21,966 nucleotides of DNA from NCBI GenBank assembly GCA_964649665.1, contig CAZYPU010000018.1, forward strand, positions 1 to 21,966, given 5' to 3'. The notes beneath the pieces were generated by a model. It searched no databases. It saw nothing but the letters and a program-made list of their open reading frames with translations, and had not been told where the DNA came from. The translations under genes and the position numbers were made by a program. This document shows positions 7,365 to 13,958 of the stretch, one piece after another. The first letter of the stretch is position 1. Every line of letters begins with the position of its first letter. The stretch comes from CAZYPU01 sp964649665 (GTDB lineage: Bacteria > Omnitrophota > Gorgyraeia > JABMRN01 > RBG-13-46-9).

Positions 7365-8576
7365 TTAAAAAACAATCCTCGTTTTGAATCCGTACGTAAA
7401 AACAGGCGTTTCGCCGCCTACTCCGTCGGGATTCCATATCAGCTGAAAATCCGGGCCTATCTGAAGACATTCATTTATCTGGCACCTGTAATAAGTCTCG
7501 ACATGCCCTTCGGGCTTTCCGGCATTACCGGCGCCTATGTATTCTTTGCTCGGGACAACCTGGCCGACACCGAAACTCACGACGTCCTTTCCCCTCTGCC
7601 AGAATTTGCCCGTCATCTGGATGCCGCCCAGCCATGCCAGCACAATCGCGGCATTGCCGTTAGCCGGGATTACATCCGGCCTCTGATTGCCCAGGCGGCA
7701 GAATAAACCGAACACGTCGGTTGCCATCTGGTCAAAGCTTATGCCAAAGCCGTAATTCGGCAATTTAGTGTCAATTGTAGGCGTGTCTCCCCTGTTCACG
7801 AGCCTTGCGTGTTTTCTCGCGTTGAGCCACGCGTAAAATCTGTAATTACCTTTCCACTGTTCGTCGTCCAGATCAAAAAATGAAGCCGGTTTCAAATTCA
7901 ACTGCCAGGTAAATACGCCGTGTTTAAAAATCTTTTCCCAGTCAGCGTCGCCTTCGAAATAGTTGAATTCAAATTCAAGAAAGCTAATCTCCTGAAGGCA
8001 CATCTTGGCATGTATGGTAAAGGTAAAATCAACCGGCCACTCTATGCCCGGGAACAGGTTAAAAAGTGTGTTGATAAACTGGGTATCGTCGTCATAGGCG
8101 TATCTATTCTGACAAAACAGATTTCTCGGTTTAAGTTTCCCGCATGATACAGAAAATTGTTTATCGCAGAAGTAATGTTCGTAGCTGAATTTTTTGAGTT
8201 TGATGTTTCCTCCATAATCGGATGCGTTATAATTCACGTTGCTGAATAGGCTTAAATCCTTCTCAACGGTATCCCCCCAGCCCTGCCTGAGCTGCGCAAA
8301 TGCAAGGGCCCAATCTCCGAATTTTTTATACACGTCGTAATACGCGACCCATGATACGCCGAAATCCCCGCCGGGGCGCTTATTGGGTTTGGGGCAGCCC
8401 TGAAAATCAAAAACCGTCGACGGCTCGAATTTTACATCGAGCGCCTTTATCTCCATGCCCTCCCCCGGGGTATACGTAATGTACCCGTCCCGCGCCATAG
8501 CGGCGCTGTTTACAAAAAGCGTTAAGGTGAAAACAAATAGCGTTTTTTTGAATATTTTTTTATGCGTTTTTTGCAT
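7365..8576 (-). CDS. OprB-family outer membrane carbohydrate porin
   Basis: A 403-residue exported protein. It has a basic, hydrophobic signal peptide with a likely cleavage at AMA|RD near residue 28. The body is rich in Tyr, Phe, Trp and Gly in alternating patterns, and the chain ends in Phe (FKTRIVF), the classical beta-barrel C-terminal signature. The segments ETYYRCQINECLQIGPDFQ and LIWNPDG match the conserved OprB C-terminal strands. OprB porins let sugars diffuse through the outer membrane, which would fit the hexokinase gene in the same run, though the link is inference. It overlaps the upstream membrane-protein gene by 17 bases and has only a weak ribosome site. Confidence 0.8.
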   Translation of the reverse strand: MQKTHKKIFKKTLFVFTLTLFVNSAAMARDGYITYTPGEGMEIKALDVKFEPSTVFDFQGCPKPNKRPGGDFGVSWVAYYDVYKKFGDWALAFAQLRQGWGDTVEKDLSLFSNVNYNASDYGGNIKLKKFSYEHYFCDKQFSVSCGKLKPRNLFCQNRYAYDDDTQFINTLFNLFPGIEWPVDFTFTIHAKMCLQEISFLEFEFNYFEGDADWEKIFKHGVFTWQLNLKPASFFDLDDEQWKGNYRFYAWLNARKHARLVNRGDTPTIDTKLPNYGFGISFDQMATDVFGLFCRLGNQRPDVIPANGNAAIVLAWLGGIQMTGKFWQRGKDVVSFGVGQVVPSKEYIGAGNAGKPEGHVETYYRCQINECLQIGPDFQLIWNPDGVGGETPVFTYGFKTRIVF

Positions 8577-9177
8577 TCTTTACAAAAAGAAGCGGAAAAA
8601 TAATATCACTTATACAGCAGGGTATCCAGACCGCGATAAAAAGAAAGAAAAACACGCCGATATAGAAAACCCCGTCAAGCCTTTTCCCCATCGCCATCAT
8701 AATATGAAAAAGCGATGCCCACGTGCTTAAGAGAACGTGGCCGGCGTGGGGAAATTTCGTGCGCGGCCTGAAATACGCTATGGCGATTCCCGCCAGCGCA
8801 AGAGGACTGACCAGCCACCACTCTTCGATAAAACCGAAGTGAATTCCCCTATTCGGCATATCCAGCATAACCTCTCCCAAATAAGGAATTATCGAATCAC
8901 TTAAGGTCGCTATGCCTACCGAACCCACGTAACCGATCGCGATTAAGGCCCAAATATTACATTTGACGCCTGAGCCGCCGGATTTATGGAGCCTGTACAT
9001 GGAGCCGGTAACAAGGGCGCTGAAAAAAACGTGCAGGGGATGCAGGGTATAAAAAATATTATATGAGGTTTTTTCCGGCAGGTTGTGGAAAAAGAGTATG
9101 ATAAGGATACCGGTAAACGCGCCGAAAGCCGTAAAAGAGGCGTGGTGCTTCAGTTCTTTAAGGATCAGTTTTATCAT
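8560..9177 (-). CDS. Unrecognised conserved-looking membrane protein, about six helices
   Basis: A 205-residue integral membrane protein I do not recognise. Hydrophobic segments lie at about 14-30, 45-62, 74-93, 120-136, 143-162 and 167-197. Histidines recur in or beside helices: HH at 12-13, a HPLH motif near 47-50, HFGF near 113, and two pairs around HAGH and FHIMMAM. A pattern like this could bind metal or haem, but no known motif supports either. It lies between a small secreted protein (18-base gap) and the porin (17-base overlap), so the three are very likely co-transcribed. A role in envelope transport is a guess only. Confidence 0.7.
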   Translation of the reverse strand: MIKLILKELKHHASFTAFGAFTGILIILFFHNLPEKTSYNIFYTLHPLHVFFSALVTGSMYRLHKSGGSGVKCNIWALIAIGYVGSVGIATLSDSIIPYLGEVMLDMPNRGIHFGFIEEWWLVSPLALAGIAIAYFRPRTKFPHAGHVLLSTWASLFHIMMAMGKRLDGVFYIGVFFFLFIAVWIPCCISDIIFPLLFVKNAKNA

Positions 9178-9195
9178 TTATTCCCGAAGGATTGT

Positions 9196-9471
9196 TTATT
9201 TTGAAGTTTTCGAAATACCCGCTTTTTTCAATGAGACGTTTCGCTTTAGCGTTTCTTTTTTTTCGGTTTCACCTTGCTCCTCTTTTGTTTTAAACAGTCC
9301 CCTGCCCCACATGCCGAACCAGTCCCTTAAATTCTGGAATACGGTTTTTTCGCTGGAACACTCGTAAAGTTCGTCTTTGCCGGGGCTTTCTTCGGCGGCC
9401 CGGGCCATAAATACGCTCATGTATAACAAGGCGAAACACAAAAGACAAGCAAATACAGCGGTCCTTTTCAT
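9196..9471 (-). CDS. Small secreted charged protein, function unknown
   Basis: A 91-residue product with a clear signal peptide, MKRTAVFACLLCFALLYMSV, and a likely ARA|AE cleavage near residue 23. The mature part is about 67 residues, has one Cys and a short aromatic stretch (RDWFGMWGRGLF), and ends in a Lys- and Glu-rich tail suggestive of disorder. I find no known family. The start is settled by the ribosome site: GGAGGT at 9484-9479 is eight bases before the ATG at 9471. A GTG at 9480 overlaps the Shine-Dalgarno itself and is unlikely. It is the first gene after a promoter and begins the run leading to the six-helix protein and the porin. Confidence 0.75.
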   Translation of the reverse strand: MKRTAVFACLLCFALLYMSVFMARAAEESPGKDELYECSSEKTVFQNLRDWFGMWGRGLFKTKEEQGETEKKETLKRNVSLKKAGISKTSK

Positions 9472-9492
9472 ATGAACCACCTCCGAGTTAAG

Positions 9493-9521
9493 ATTATACC
9501 TCTTAAAGCGGAAAAATTAAA
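9493..9521 (-). promoter_or_regulatory. Putative sigma-70 promoter for the secreted-protein / porin run
   Basis: A perfect TATAAT lies on the minus strand at 9498-9493. A partial -35 (TTTAAT at 9521-9516) is 17 bases upstream. The predicted start near 9486 leaves a leader of about 15 bases with a strong GGAGGT site before the ATG at 9471. This marks a break between the hydrogenase maturation block and the downstream run. Confidence 0.5.
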
Positions 9522-9567
9522 GTGAAATTTAAAGTAAACCATGTAAACCTCCGGGGGTATTTGCCAA

Positions 9568-9629
9568 GTGCCCTGAGGTGCCAGGCACCTTAGATATGCT
9601 CAACTAAGGTGCCTGGCACCTCAGGGCAC
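9568..9629. repeat. Perfect 26-bp inverted repeat with nested palindromes
   Basis: The arms at 9568-9593 and 9604-9629 are exact reverse complements, with a 10-base loop. Each arm also contains the smaller palindrome GGTGCCAGGCACC or its complement, so alternative cruciforms can form. It follows the hypE stop by about 30 bases in transcription direction. No T-run follows the stem on the minus strand, so it is a poor intrinsic terminator, though it could protect the 3' end of the hyp mRNA. GGTGCCTGGCACC-type repeats are typical REP-like elements in many genomes. Confidence 0.9.
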
Positions 9630-9658
9630 CCTCCCCTCAACTGCAGAACGGAGATAAG

Positions 9659-10645
9659 CTAGCAGATGCGGGGCAATTGGTCGTATTCGAGCATGGGCAG
9701 GATGCGGGACGGACCGAGTGCGGTTTTTAGGTATACTTCTTTCTTATGGCCGGGAACAATTTCGCCTATTATGCGCGCGCTTTTGCCGATAGCTTTTTTC
9801 ACGCGTTTGGCGTCTTTCCCGCTTACAAAAGAGATAAACTTTCCCTCGTTCGCGACATAAAGCGGGTCGAATCCCAGGATATCGCACATTTTTTTCACTT
9901 TCGGCTTTATCGGGATCCTGTCCTCTTCAATTTCTATGCCGAGGTTTGACGCGCGCGCTATCTCAGAGAGCGCCGTAGCGAGCCCGCCCCTCGTCGGATC
10001 GCGCATTACGCTTATATTCCGCGAGGCCGCAAGGCACCTCTCTGTCTGAAAATTAACGTTCGCGCAATCGCTTTTTATTTCCGAGAGAAATTTAAGATTT
10101 TCTCTCGCGTTCAGTATCGCCATTCCGTGCTCGGCAACTGTGCCGTTTATTATTATGACGTCCCTTTTTTTCGCCTTTGAGCCGATACGGACGCCGCGGC
10201 GGGATATGACGCCGATACCCGAAGTATTTATAAATAATTTATCCGCCGCGCCCTTTTCGACAACCTTTATGTCACCCGTAACTACTTTGACTCCGGCCCT
10301 GCGGGAAGCCCCCATTATTGATTTGGTGACTTTTTCCAGTATTGAGAAATCCAGCCCTTCCTCGATAACGAGTGCCAGGGATATAAAAAGGGGTTTTGCC
10401 CCCTTCATGGCAACGTCGTTTACGGTGCCGAAAACAGCGAGCTTGCCTATGTCCCCGCCCGGGAAAAAGAGCGGTTTTACAACGTAGGAATCCGTGCTGA
10501 AGGCAAGGCGCGCGCCTTTGATGTTAAGCTCGGCGGCGTCCGTCATCTCGTCGAGGATCCGGTTGGAAAACTTAATGCGGAGCTTCTCGACAAGCTCGTG
10601 CATTAACCCGCCGCCGCTGCCATGGGCCAAGGTTATTGTGTTCAT
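9659..10645 (-). CDS. hypE: Hydrogenase maturation protein HypE (thiocarbamate dehydratase)
   Basis: HypE dehydrates the carbamoyl group placed on its C-terminal Cys by HypF, giving a thiocyanate that supplies CN ligands to the active-site iron. The 328-residue length is normal. The N-terminus (LAHGSGGGLMHEL) and the PurM-like ATP-binding segments STDSYVV, FGTVNDVAMKGAKP and MRDPTRGGLAT are present. The chain ends in PRIC, the essential terminal motif with Cys328. The ATG at 10645 has no visible Shine-Dalgarno: a CGTCATTGCGA repeat sits only four bases upstream, in the 100-base gap after hypD, so expression may differ from the other hyp genes. Confidence 0.95.
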   Translation of the reverse strand: MNTITLAHGSGGGLMHELVEKLRIKFSNRILDEMTDAAELNIKGARLAFSTDSYVVKPLFFPGGDIGKLAVFGTVNDVAMKGAKPLFISLALVIEEGLDFSILEKVTKSIMGASRRAGVKVVTGDIKVVEKGAADKLFINTSGIGVISRRGVRIGSKAKKRDVIIINGTVAEHGMAILNARENLKFLSEIKSDCANVNFQTERCLAASRNISVMRDPTRGGLATALSEIARASNLGIEIEEDRIPIKPKVKKMCDILGFDPLYVANEGKFISFVSGKDAKRVKKAIGKSARIIGEIVPGHKKEVYLKTALGPSRILPMLEYDQLPRIC

Positions 10646-10649
10646 AGTT

Positions 10650-10738
10650 CGTCATTGCGAACCCTTGACATCTTTGATGTTAAGGGCGAAGCAATCTCAT
10701 GTGAGATCCCTCGGGCATTTCGTGCCCTCGGGATATAA
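10650..10738. repeat. CGTCATTGCGA-type repeat with hairpin core, between hypD and hypE
   Basis: CGTCATTGCGA (10650-10660) is followed by a hairpin with an 11-bp stem (10662-10672 against 10676-10686, one G/T mismatch) and a TTT loop. Next come CGAAGCAATCTC and the small palindrome ATCTCA-TG-TGAGAT (10694-10707). A second imperfect stem built on CCTCGGGCA and TGCCCTCGGG runs to about 10733. The same flank occurs at 21935-21945 with a different core. Repeats of the form CGTCATTGCGA...GAAGCAATCTC are known as dispersed intergenic elements in several bacterial lineages. Confidence 0.75.
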
Positions 10739-10745
10739 TTCGGCC

Positions 10746-11792
10746 TTATGACTTACGCTCCCTATCGGTCGCGTAAGTCATGTCCTCATTATATTTGCAG
10801 TACGCCGCGCATGCGCCTTCGGAGGAAACCATGCACGGACCTACCGGATTTTGGGGTGTGCAAATTTTTCTGAACAACTTGCAATCCGGCGGCGACTTTA
10901 CCCCCCGCAGTATTTCGCCGCAAACGCACCCGCGCGGCGCTGGTACGGTTTTGCTTTTAAGCTTAAATTTCTTTTCAGCGTCAAATTCTCTGTATTTCTT
11001 TCTTATCTTGAGGCCGCTTTTTTTGATTACGCCAAGGCCGCGCCATTCGGCATTTCCGGCTTCAAAAACGGAACTTAATATTTTTCGCGCAGCCCTGTTT
11101 CCCTCTTTCCTGACCGCCCTTTTATATTCTATCTCAACATTGTGCCTTTTTCTTTTTACCTGCCTGATCAGGCGCTCTATGCCTTTTAAAATATCGATTG
11201 TCTCAAAGCCAGTTATAACGCAGGGCTTTTTATAGCGCTTCGCCACTTTTTCATAAGGGACGCTTCCGGTTATGACGCTTACGTGCCCCGGGCATATAAA
11301 ACCGTCTATATTCGTTTCTTTTGAGGCGGATATCGCCTCGAGAGCCGGGAAGATAAGCTTGAAATTTGACAGCACGAAAAAATTGCGCACTTTTTCCGAC
11401 TTGGCCCTGAGTATCGCCGCGGCAACCGTAGGGGAAGTTGTTTCAAAACCTACGCCCATAAAAACCACATTTTTGCGGGGGTTTTTCTTTGCGATATCCA
11501 GGGCGTCAAGGCAGGAATAGACTACTCGCACCCCGGAGCCGTGCCTTCTCATCTCTTCGAGGCTTGCCTTCGTTCCCGGCACCCGCATCATGTCACCGAA
11601 AGTGGCTATTATAACGTCTTTCTTTCGCGAGAGCTCTATAGCCCTGTCAATATCGCCCTGTGATGTTACGCATACGGGACAACCCGGGCCCGAGATAAGT
11701 TTTACTTCCTCCGGCAGGATCTTCTTTATGCCGGCTCTTGCGATTGCCATGGTATGCGTGCCGCATACTTCCATTAATTTAATCGTTTTCAT
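10746..11792 (-). CDS. hypD: Hydrogenase maturation scaffold HypD
   Basis: HypD is the [4Fe-4S] scaffold on which, with HypC, the Fe(CN)2CO unit is assembled. The 348-residue protein has all family signatures: MEVCGTHTMAI (Cys10), GPGCPVCVT with Cys38 and Cys41, the GVGFETTSPT segment, and the C-terminal cluster region (GCVCGE, then EGACAAYCKY). The start overlaps the end of hypC by 14 bases. Oddity: the last eleven or so codons, after CKYNED, form an 11-bp inverted repeat and lead straight into the hypD-hypE repeat, so the tail may be recently acquired. Confidence 0.95.
   Translation of the reverse strand: MKTIKLMEVCGTHTMAIARAGIKKILPEEVKLISGPGCPVCVTSQGDIDRAIELSRKKDVIIATFGDMMRVPGTKASLEEMRRHGSGVRVVYSCLDALDIAKKNPRKNVVFMGVGFETTSPTVAAAILRAKSEKVRNFFVLSNFKLIFPALEAISASKETNIDGFICPGHVSVITGSVPYEKVAKRYKKPCVITGFETIDILKGIERLIRQVKRKRHNVEIEYKRAVRKEGNRAARKILSSVFEAGNAEWRGLGVIKKSGLKIRKKYREFDAEKKFKLKSKTVPAPRGCVCGEILRGVKSPPDCKLFRKICTPQNPVGPCMVSSEGACAAYCKYNEDMTYATDRERKS
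10748..10781 (-). other. Stem-loop in the 3' end of hypD
   Basis: ATGACTTACGC at 10748-10758 and its exact reverse complement at 10771-10781 enclose a 12-base loop. The stem ends two bases from the hypD stop codon and encodes the last residues of the protein. With no T-run it is not a standard terminator. It could halt or stabilise the message before the hypE repeat. Confidence 0.6.
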
Positions 11793-12009
11793 GACTGGCC
11801 TTTTTAAGCTCCTCCAATGCCCCGAGCGTATCTTCCGCCTCAGGCCTACTCACCTTCCCTATCGCAAAGCCCGCGTGGATAAGGACATAATCGCCTTTTT
11901 TTACCCCCTTCAGGATTCCAAGAGAAATTTTCTTCCGTACGCCGCCGAAATCCACGACCGCGCTCGTGTTTTCTATAGTTTTAACTTTTGCCGGATGCGC
12001 TAAGCACAT
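11779..12009 (-). CDS. hypC: Hydrogenase maturation chaperone HypC
   Basis: A 76-residue HypC/HybG/HupF-family chaperone. It binds HypD to carry the iron unit and then the immature large subunit. The essential Cys2 is in place, MCLAHPAKV, with His and Ala at positions 5 and 7 where Ile and Gly or Met are more usual. The central GDYVLIHAGFAI segment is typical, with His at the expected place. The gene starts inside the end of hypF (29-base overlap) and overlaps hypD by 14, which suggests tight translational coupling. The partner large subunit is probably the one encoded at 20261-21451. Confidence 0.95.
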   Translation of the reverse strand: MCLAHPAKVKTIENTSAVVDFGGVRKKISLGILKGVKKGDYVLIHAGFAIGKVSRPEAEDTLGALEELKKASHEND

Positions 12010-13057
12010 AGTACTGCCCCAGTGATATGTTTAAATCATTAACGGGAGTCTTTTCATTCGTAAACACCCGGAATCCGGACGAAGTAAGTTTTTTAATTGT
12101 CTTTTTCTTCAGAAATTCATTCTGAAACACGCCGCCGGATAAAGCAACGCGCTTCCGGCGGGTATCCCTTGATAGTTTCTTAACGGTATTTACGATAATA
12201 CAAGCCATGGAATTGTGGAATTTCGCCGCTATAACTTTTTTGTTTTTGCTCAGTTTTAAATCTTTGAGCATGCCTGTAAAAATGCCCTGCGGATCAATTA
12301 TGTATTGCCCGTTTTTTTTTGAAATATCAAATTTATAACTTCCATCTGTTAGGTCCCGGCACATGGATTCAAGTTTTATAGGACCCTCTGCCTCGTATGA
12401 GGCATGTGTGCATACGCCCAGAAGCGCGGCCGCGGCGTCAAAGAGCCTTCCCGCACTTGAGGTAAGCGGTGAATTTATGTTTTTTTCGCACATTGAAAGC
12501 ACGGCTTCGATTTGCCGTCTTTCGACTCCCCTTATGAACGGAATTGCCTTTTTGCCGAGTATGCCGAGTGCCATCCTCCAGGGTTCTTTTATGGCCCTTT
12601 CGCCTCCCGGCATCTTATTGTATTTCAAATGGGCCAGCCGCTTAAATCCTTTTCTGTCAACCAGAAGAAATTCACCGCCCCAAATGTTGCTGTCGGAGCC
12701 GAACCCGGTTCCGTCGAAACAAACACCTATAACGGGTTTTTCCAGATTGTGCTCCAGCATCACGCTTGCCATGTGGGCGTGGTGGTGCTGGATGGCGCGA
12801 TGGACGACGGACGATGGGCTATGGACGAAAGTTTTAGCGAACTGTGTGGAGAAATAATCGGGATGAAGGTCGCGGGCGATAATATCCGGTTTTATATTTT
12901 TAAGCGCTTTTGAAATACTTCTTTTAAATACTTCATAGTTTTGCGCGTCGTTTAGGTCATTTATATCCGGACCAAAGCGCAAGGTGTTGCCGCTGGCTAC
13001 AAGGAACCTGTTTTTCATGTCAGCTCCCAAAGCAAGCACCGTTTTTTCAGTCAACAT
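11981..13057 (-). CDS. hypF: HypF C-terminal half (Kae1-like carbamoyltransferase domain only)
   Basis: HypF makes carbamoyl-AMP and passes the carbamoyl group to the HypE C-terminal Cys. A normal HypF is about 750 residues: acylphosphatase, paired zinc fingers, YrdC-like and Kae1-like domains. This one is 358 residues and begins exactly at the Kae1-like part (VLALGADMKNRFLV). The metal and nucleotide motifs are intact: QHHHAHMASV at about 90-99, GVCFDGTGFGSD, LSGGVFQN and NDLNISLGQ. The acylphosphatase, zinc-finger and YrdC parts are absent and not encoded nearby. Residues about 76-88 look like a small insert made of repetitive GATGGAC-type DNA. The gene overlaps hypA by 11 bases. The reduction follows a domain boundary, so it is probably not a random break. 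Confidence 0.85.
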   Translation of the reverse strand: MLTEKTVLALGADMKNRFLVASGNTLRFGPDINDLNDAQNYEVFKRSISKALKNIKPDIIARDLHPDYFSTQFAKTFVHSPSSVVHRAIQHHHAHMASVMLEHNLEKPVIGVCFDGTGFGSDSNIWGGEFLLVDRKGFKRLAHLKYNKMPGGERAIKEPWRMALGILGKKAIPFIRGVERRQIEAVLSMCEKNINSPLTSSAGRLFDAAAALLGVCTHASYEAEGPIKLESMCRDLTDGSYKFDISKKNGQYIIDPQGIFTGMLKDLKLSKNKKVIAAKFHNSMACIIVNTVKKLSRDTRRKRVALSGGVFQNEFLKKKTIKKLTSSGFRVFTNEKTPVNDLNISLGQYYVLSASGKS

Positions 13058-13289
13058 CGAATGATATAACCTCGATTCGCGATCCCGGGAAAAATGTTAA
13101 TTCAAGCTCTGCGCTCTCTAATATTGTTCCCTTTGCCAGGATTGAAAATGTTTCCTTTAGGGACGCCTCTTTTACACCGGTAAATTCCCCAACTTTAAGC
13201 CTGATCTTTGATACCGTTTTTGCCCCTTCTTTTTTGGCATGTTCCGATACGCCTTTTATTATTGGTTCTATTAGATGTGTCTCATGCAT
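13047..13289 (-). CDS. hypA: HypA-like nickel chaperone lacking the zinc-finger loop
   Basis: HypA delivers nickel to the hydrogenase large subunit with HypB. The Ni-binding MHE motif starts this protein (His2, Glu3), and KTVSKIRLKVGEFTGV plus KETFSILAKGTILESAELEL match the family core. Normal HypA is about 115 residues with four zinc-binding Cys in two CxxC pairs. This one has 80 residues and no Cys at all. The last strand, GSRIEVISFDVD, resembles the usual end after the zinc loop (GxELRIxSIEVE), so the loop appears cut out cleanly. It overlaps the protease gene by 8 bases and hypF by 11. A DNA error is unlikely because reading frame and overlaps are intact. Confidence 0.8.
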   Translation of the reverse strand: MHETHLIEPIIKGVSEHAKKEGAKTVSKIRLKVGEFTGVKEASLKETFSILAKGTILESAELELTFFPGSRIEVISFDVD

Positions 13290-13743
13290 TATTTACTTCC
13301 TTTATCAATTTTACCAAATCCTCCAGAGATTTTTTAACGCTATCGGACATCTCACTCCCCAAAGAAAGATTCTGCGGCTGAACGCCTAAAAGGAAAATTT
13401 CAGCTTTTGTTTGGCTTCCAAGGTACTCTATAAGCATACGGGGAGAAATGTCATGTGTCGTAAATCCACTTTTTAACAAATCTTCTGAATTCAAGAGCCT
13501 GTATTGTCCCATCAGTAAATCAAGATGCGCCGCATCGACAAGCAATATCGTCTCCGGATTTTCTCTTGCAATCTTACCGATATAATTCTCAGGCGCACTG
13601 CCGGCGTCGATACACACAGCTTTTATATTGTCTTTTATTTTCTCTACAAATGCCGGCCCGAACCCGTCATCGCCTTTGGTGATATTGCCTATACCGACAA
13701 TAACGGTTTTACCTTTAATTATGTTTTTGAAGATATTTCGCAT
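13282..13743 (-). CDS. hycI: HycI-type hydrogenase maturation protease
   Basis: This endopeptidase trims the C-terminal tail of the [NiFe] large subunit after nickel is inserted. From the ATG at 13743 the product has 153 residues. Likely metal ligands are the second Asp of KGDDGFGP (about Asp26), Asp70 in LLVDAAH and His97 in FTTHDISP. The C-terminal LLGVQPQNLSLGSEMS segment is characteristic of the HycI branch, which serves group 4 enzymes. The start is uncertain: a TTG at 13761 would add six residues but abuts the repeat element and has no ribosome site. The natural substrate is probably the large subunit at 20261-21451, whose tail extends 37 residues past the last CxxC-R motif. Confidence 0.85.
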   Translation of the reverse strand: MRNIFKNIIKGKTVIVGIGNITKGDDGFGPAFVEKIKDNIKAVCIDAGSAPENYIGKIARENPETILLVDAAHLDLLMGQYRLLNSEDLLKSGFTTHDISPRMLIEYLGSQTKAEIFLLGVQPQNLSLGSEMSDSVKKSLEDLVKLIKEVNNA

Positions 13744-13761
13744 ATTCGTTTCTGTATGCAA

Positions 13762-13943
13762 GGGGACGTTTCACTTTGTCATAACTCCTTATCTGGCAAC
13801 ATGATACAATCTGTCATTTTCTGCTTTCGAGCGTTTTATTATATAATCAGCGCGATCAGTGCCTTTAGCCTTATTTGATTTTGGATAATGGCGTGTCATA
13901 ACTTCTTTGTTTGCAAATAGATATAGAGAAGTGAAACGTCCCC
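13762..13943. repeat. REP-like paired repeat element, copy 2
   Basis: GGGGACGTTTCACT at 13762-13775 faces its exact reverse complement at 13930-13943, about 154 bases apart. The left arm continues TTGTCATAACTCC. Outside the right arm, in reverse complement, lies GCAACTAA (13954-13947), the same lead-in seen at 541-548. The element fills the gap between the ferredoxin-subunit gene and hycI and separates an otherwise close-packed operon. A 70-codon open frame crosses it but reads through the repeat and resembles nothing. Confidence 0.75.
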
Positions 13944-13958
13944 TATTTAGTTGCGAGC

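Noticed and set aside
9568..9629. Rho-independent terminator for the hyp operon
   Set aside because: The stem is strong but no run of T follows in the transcription direction.
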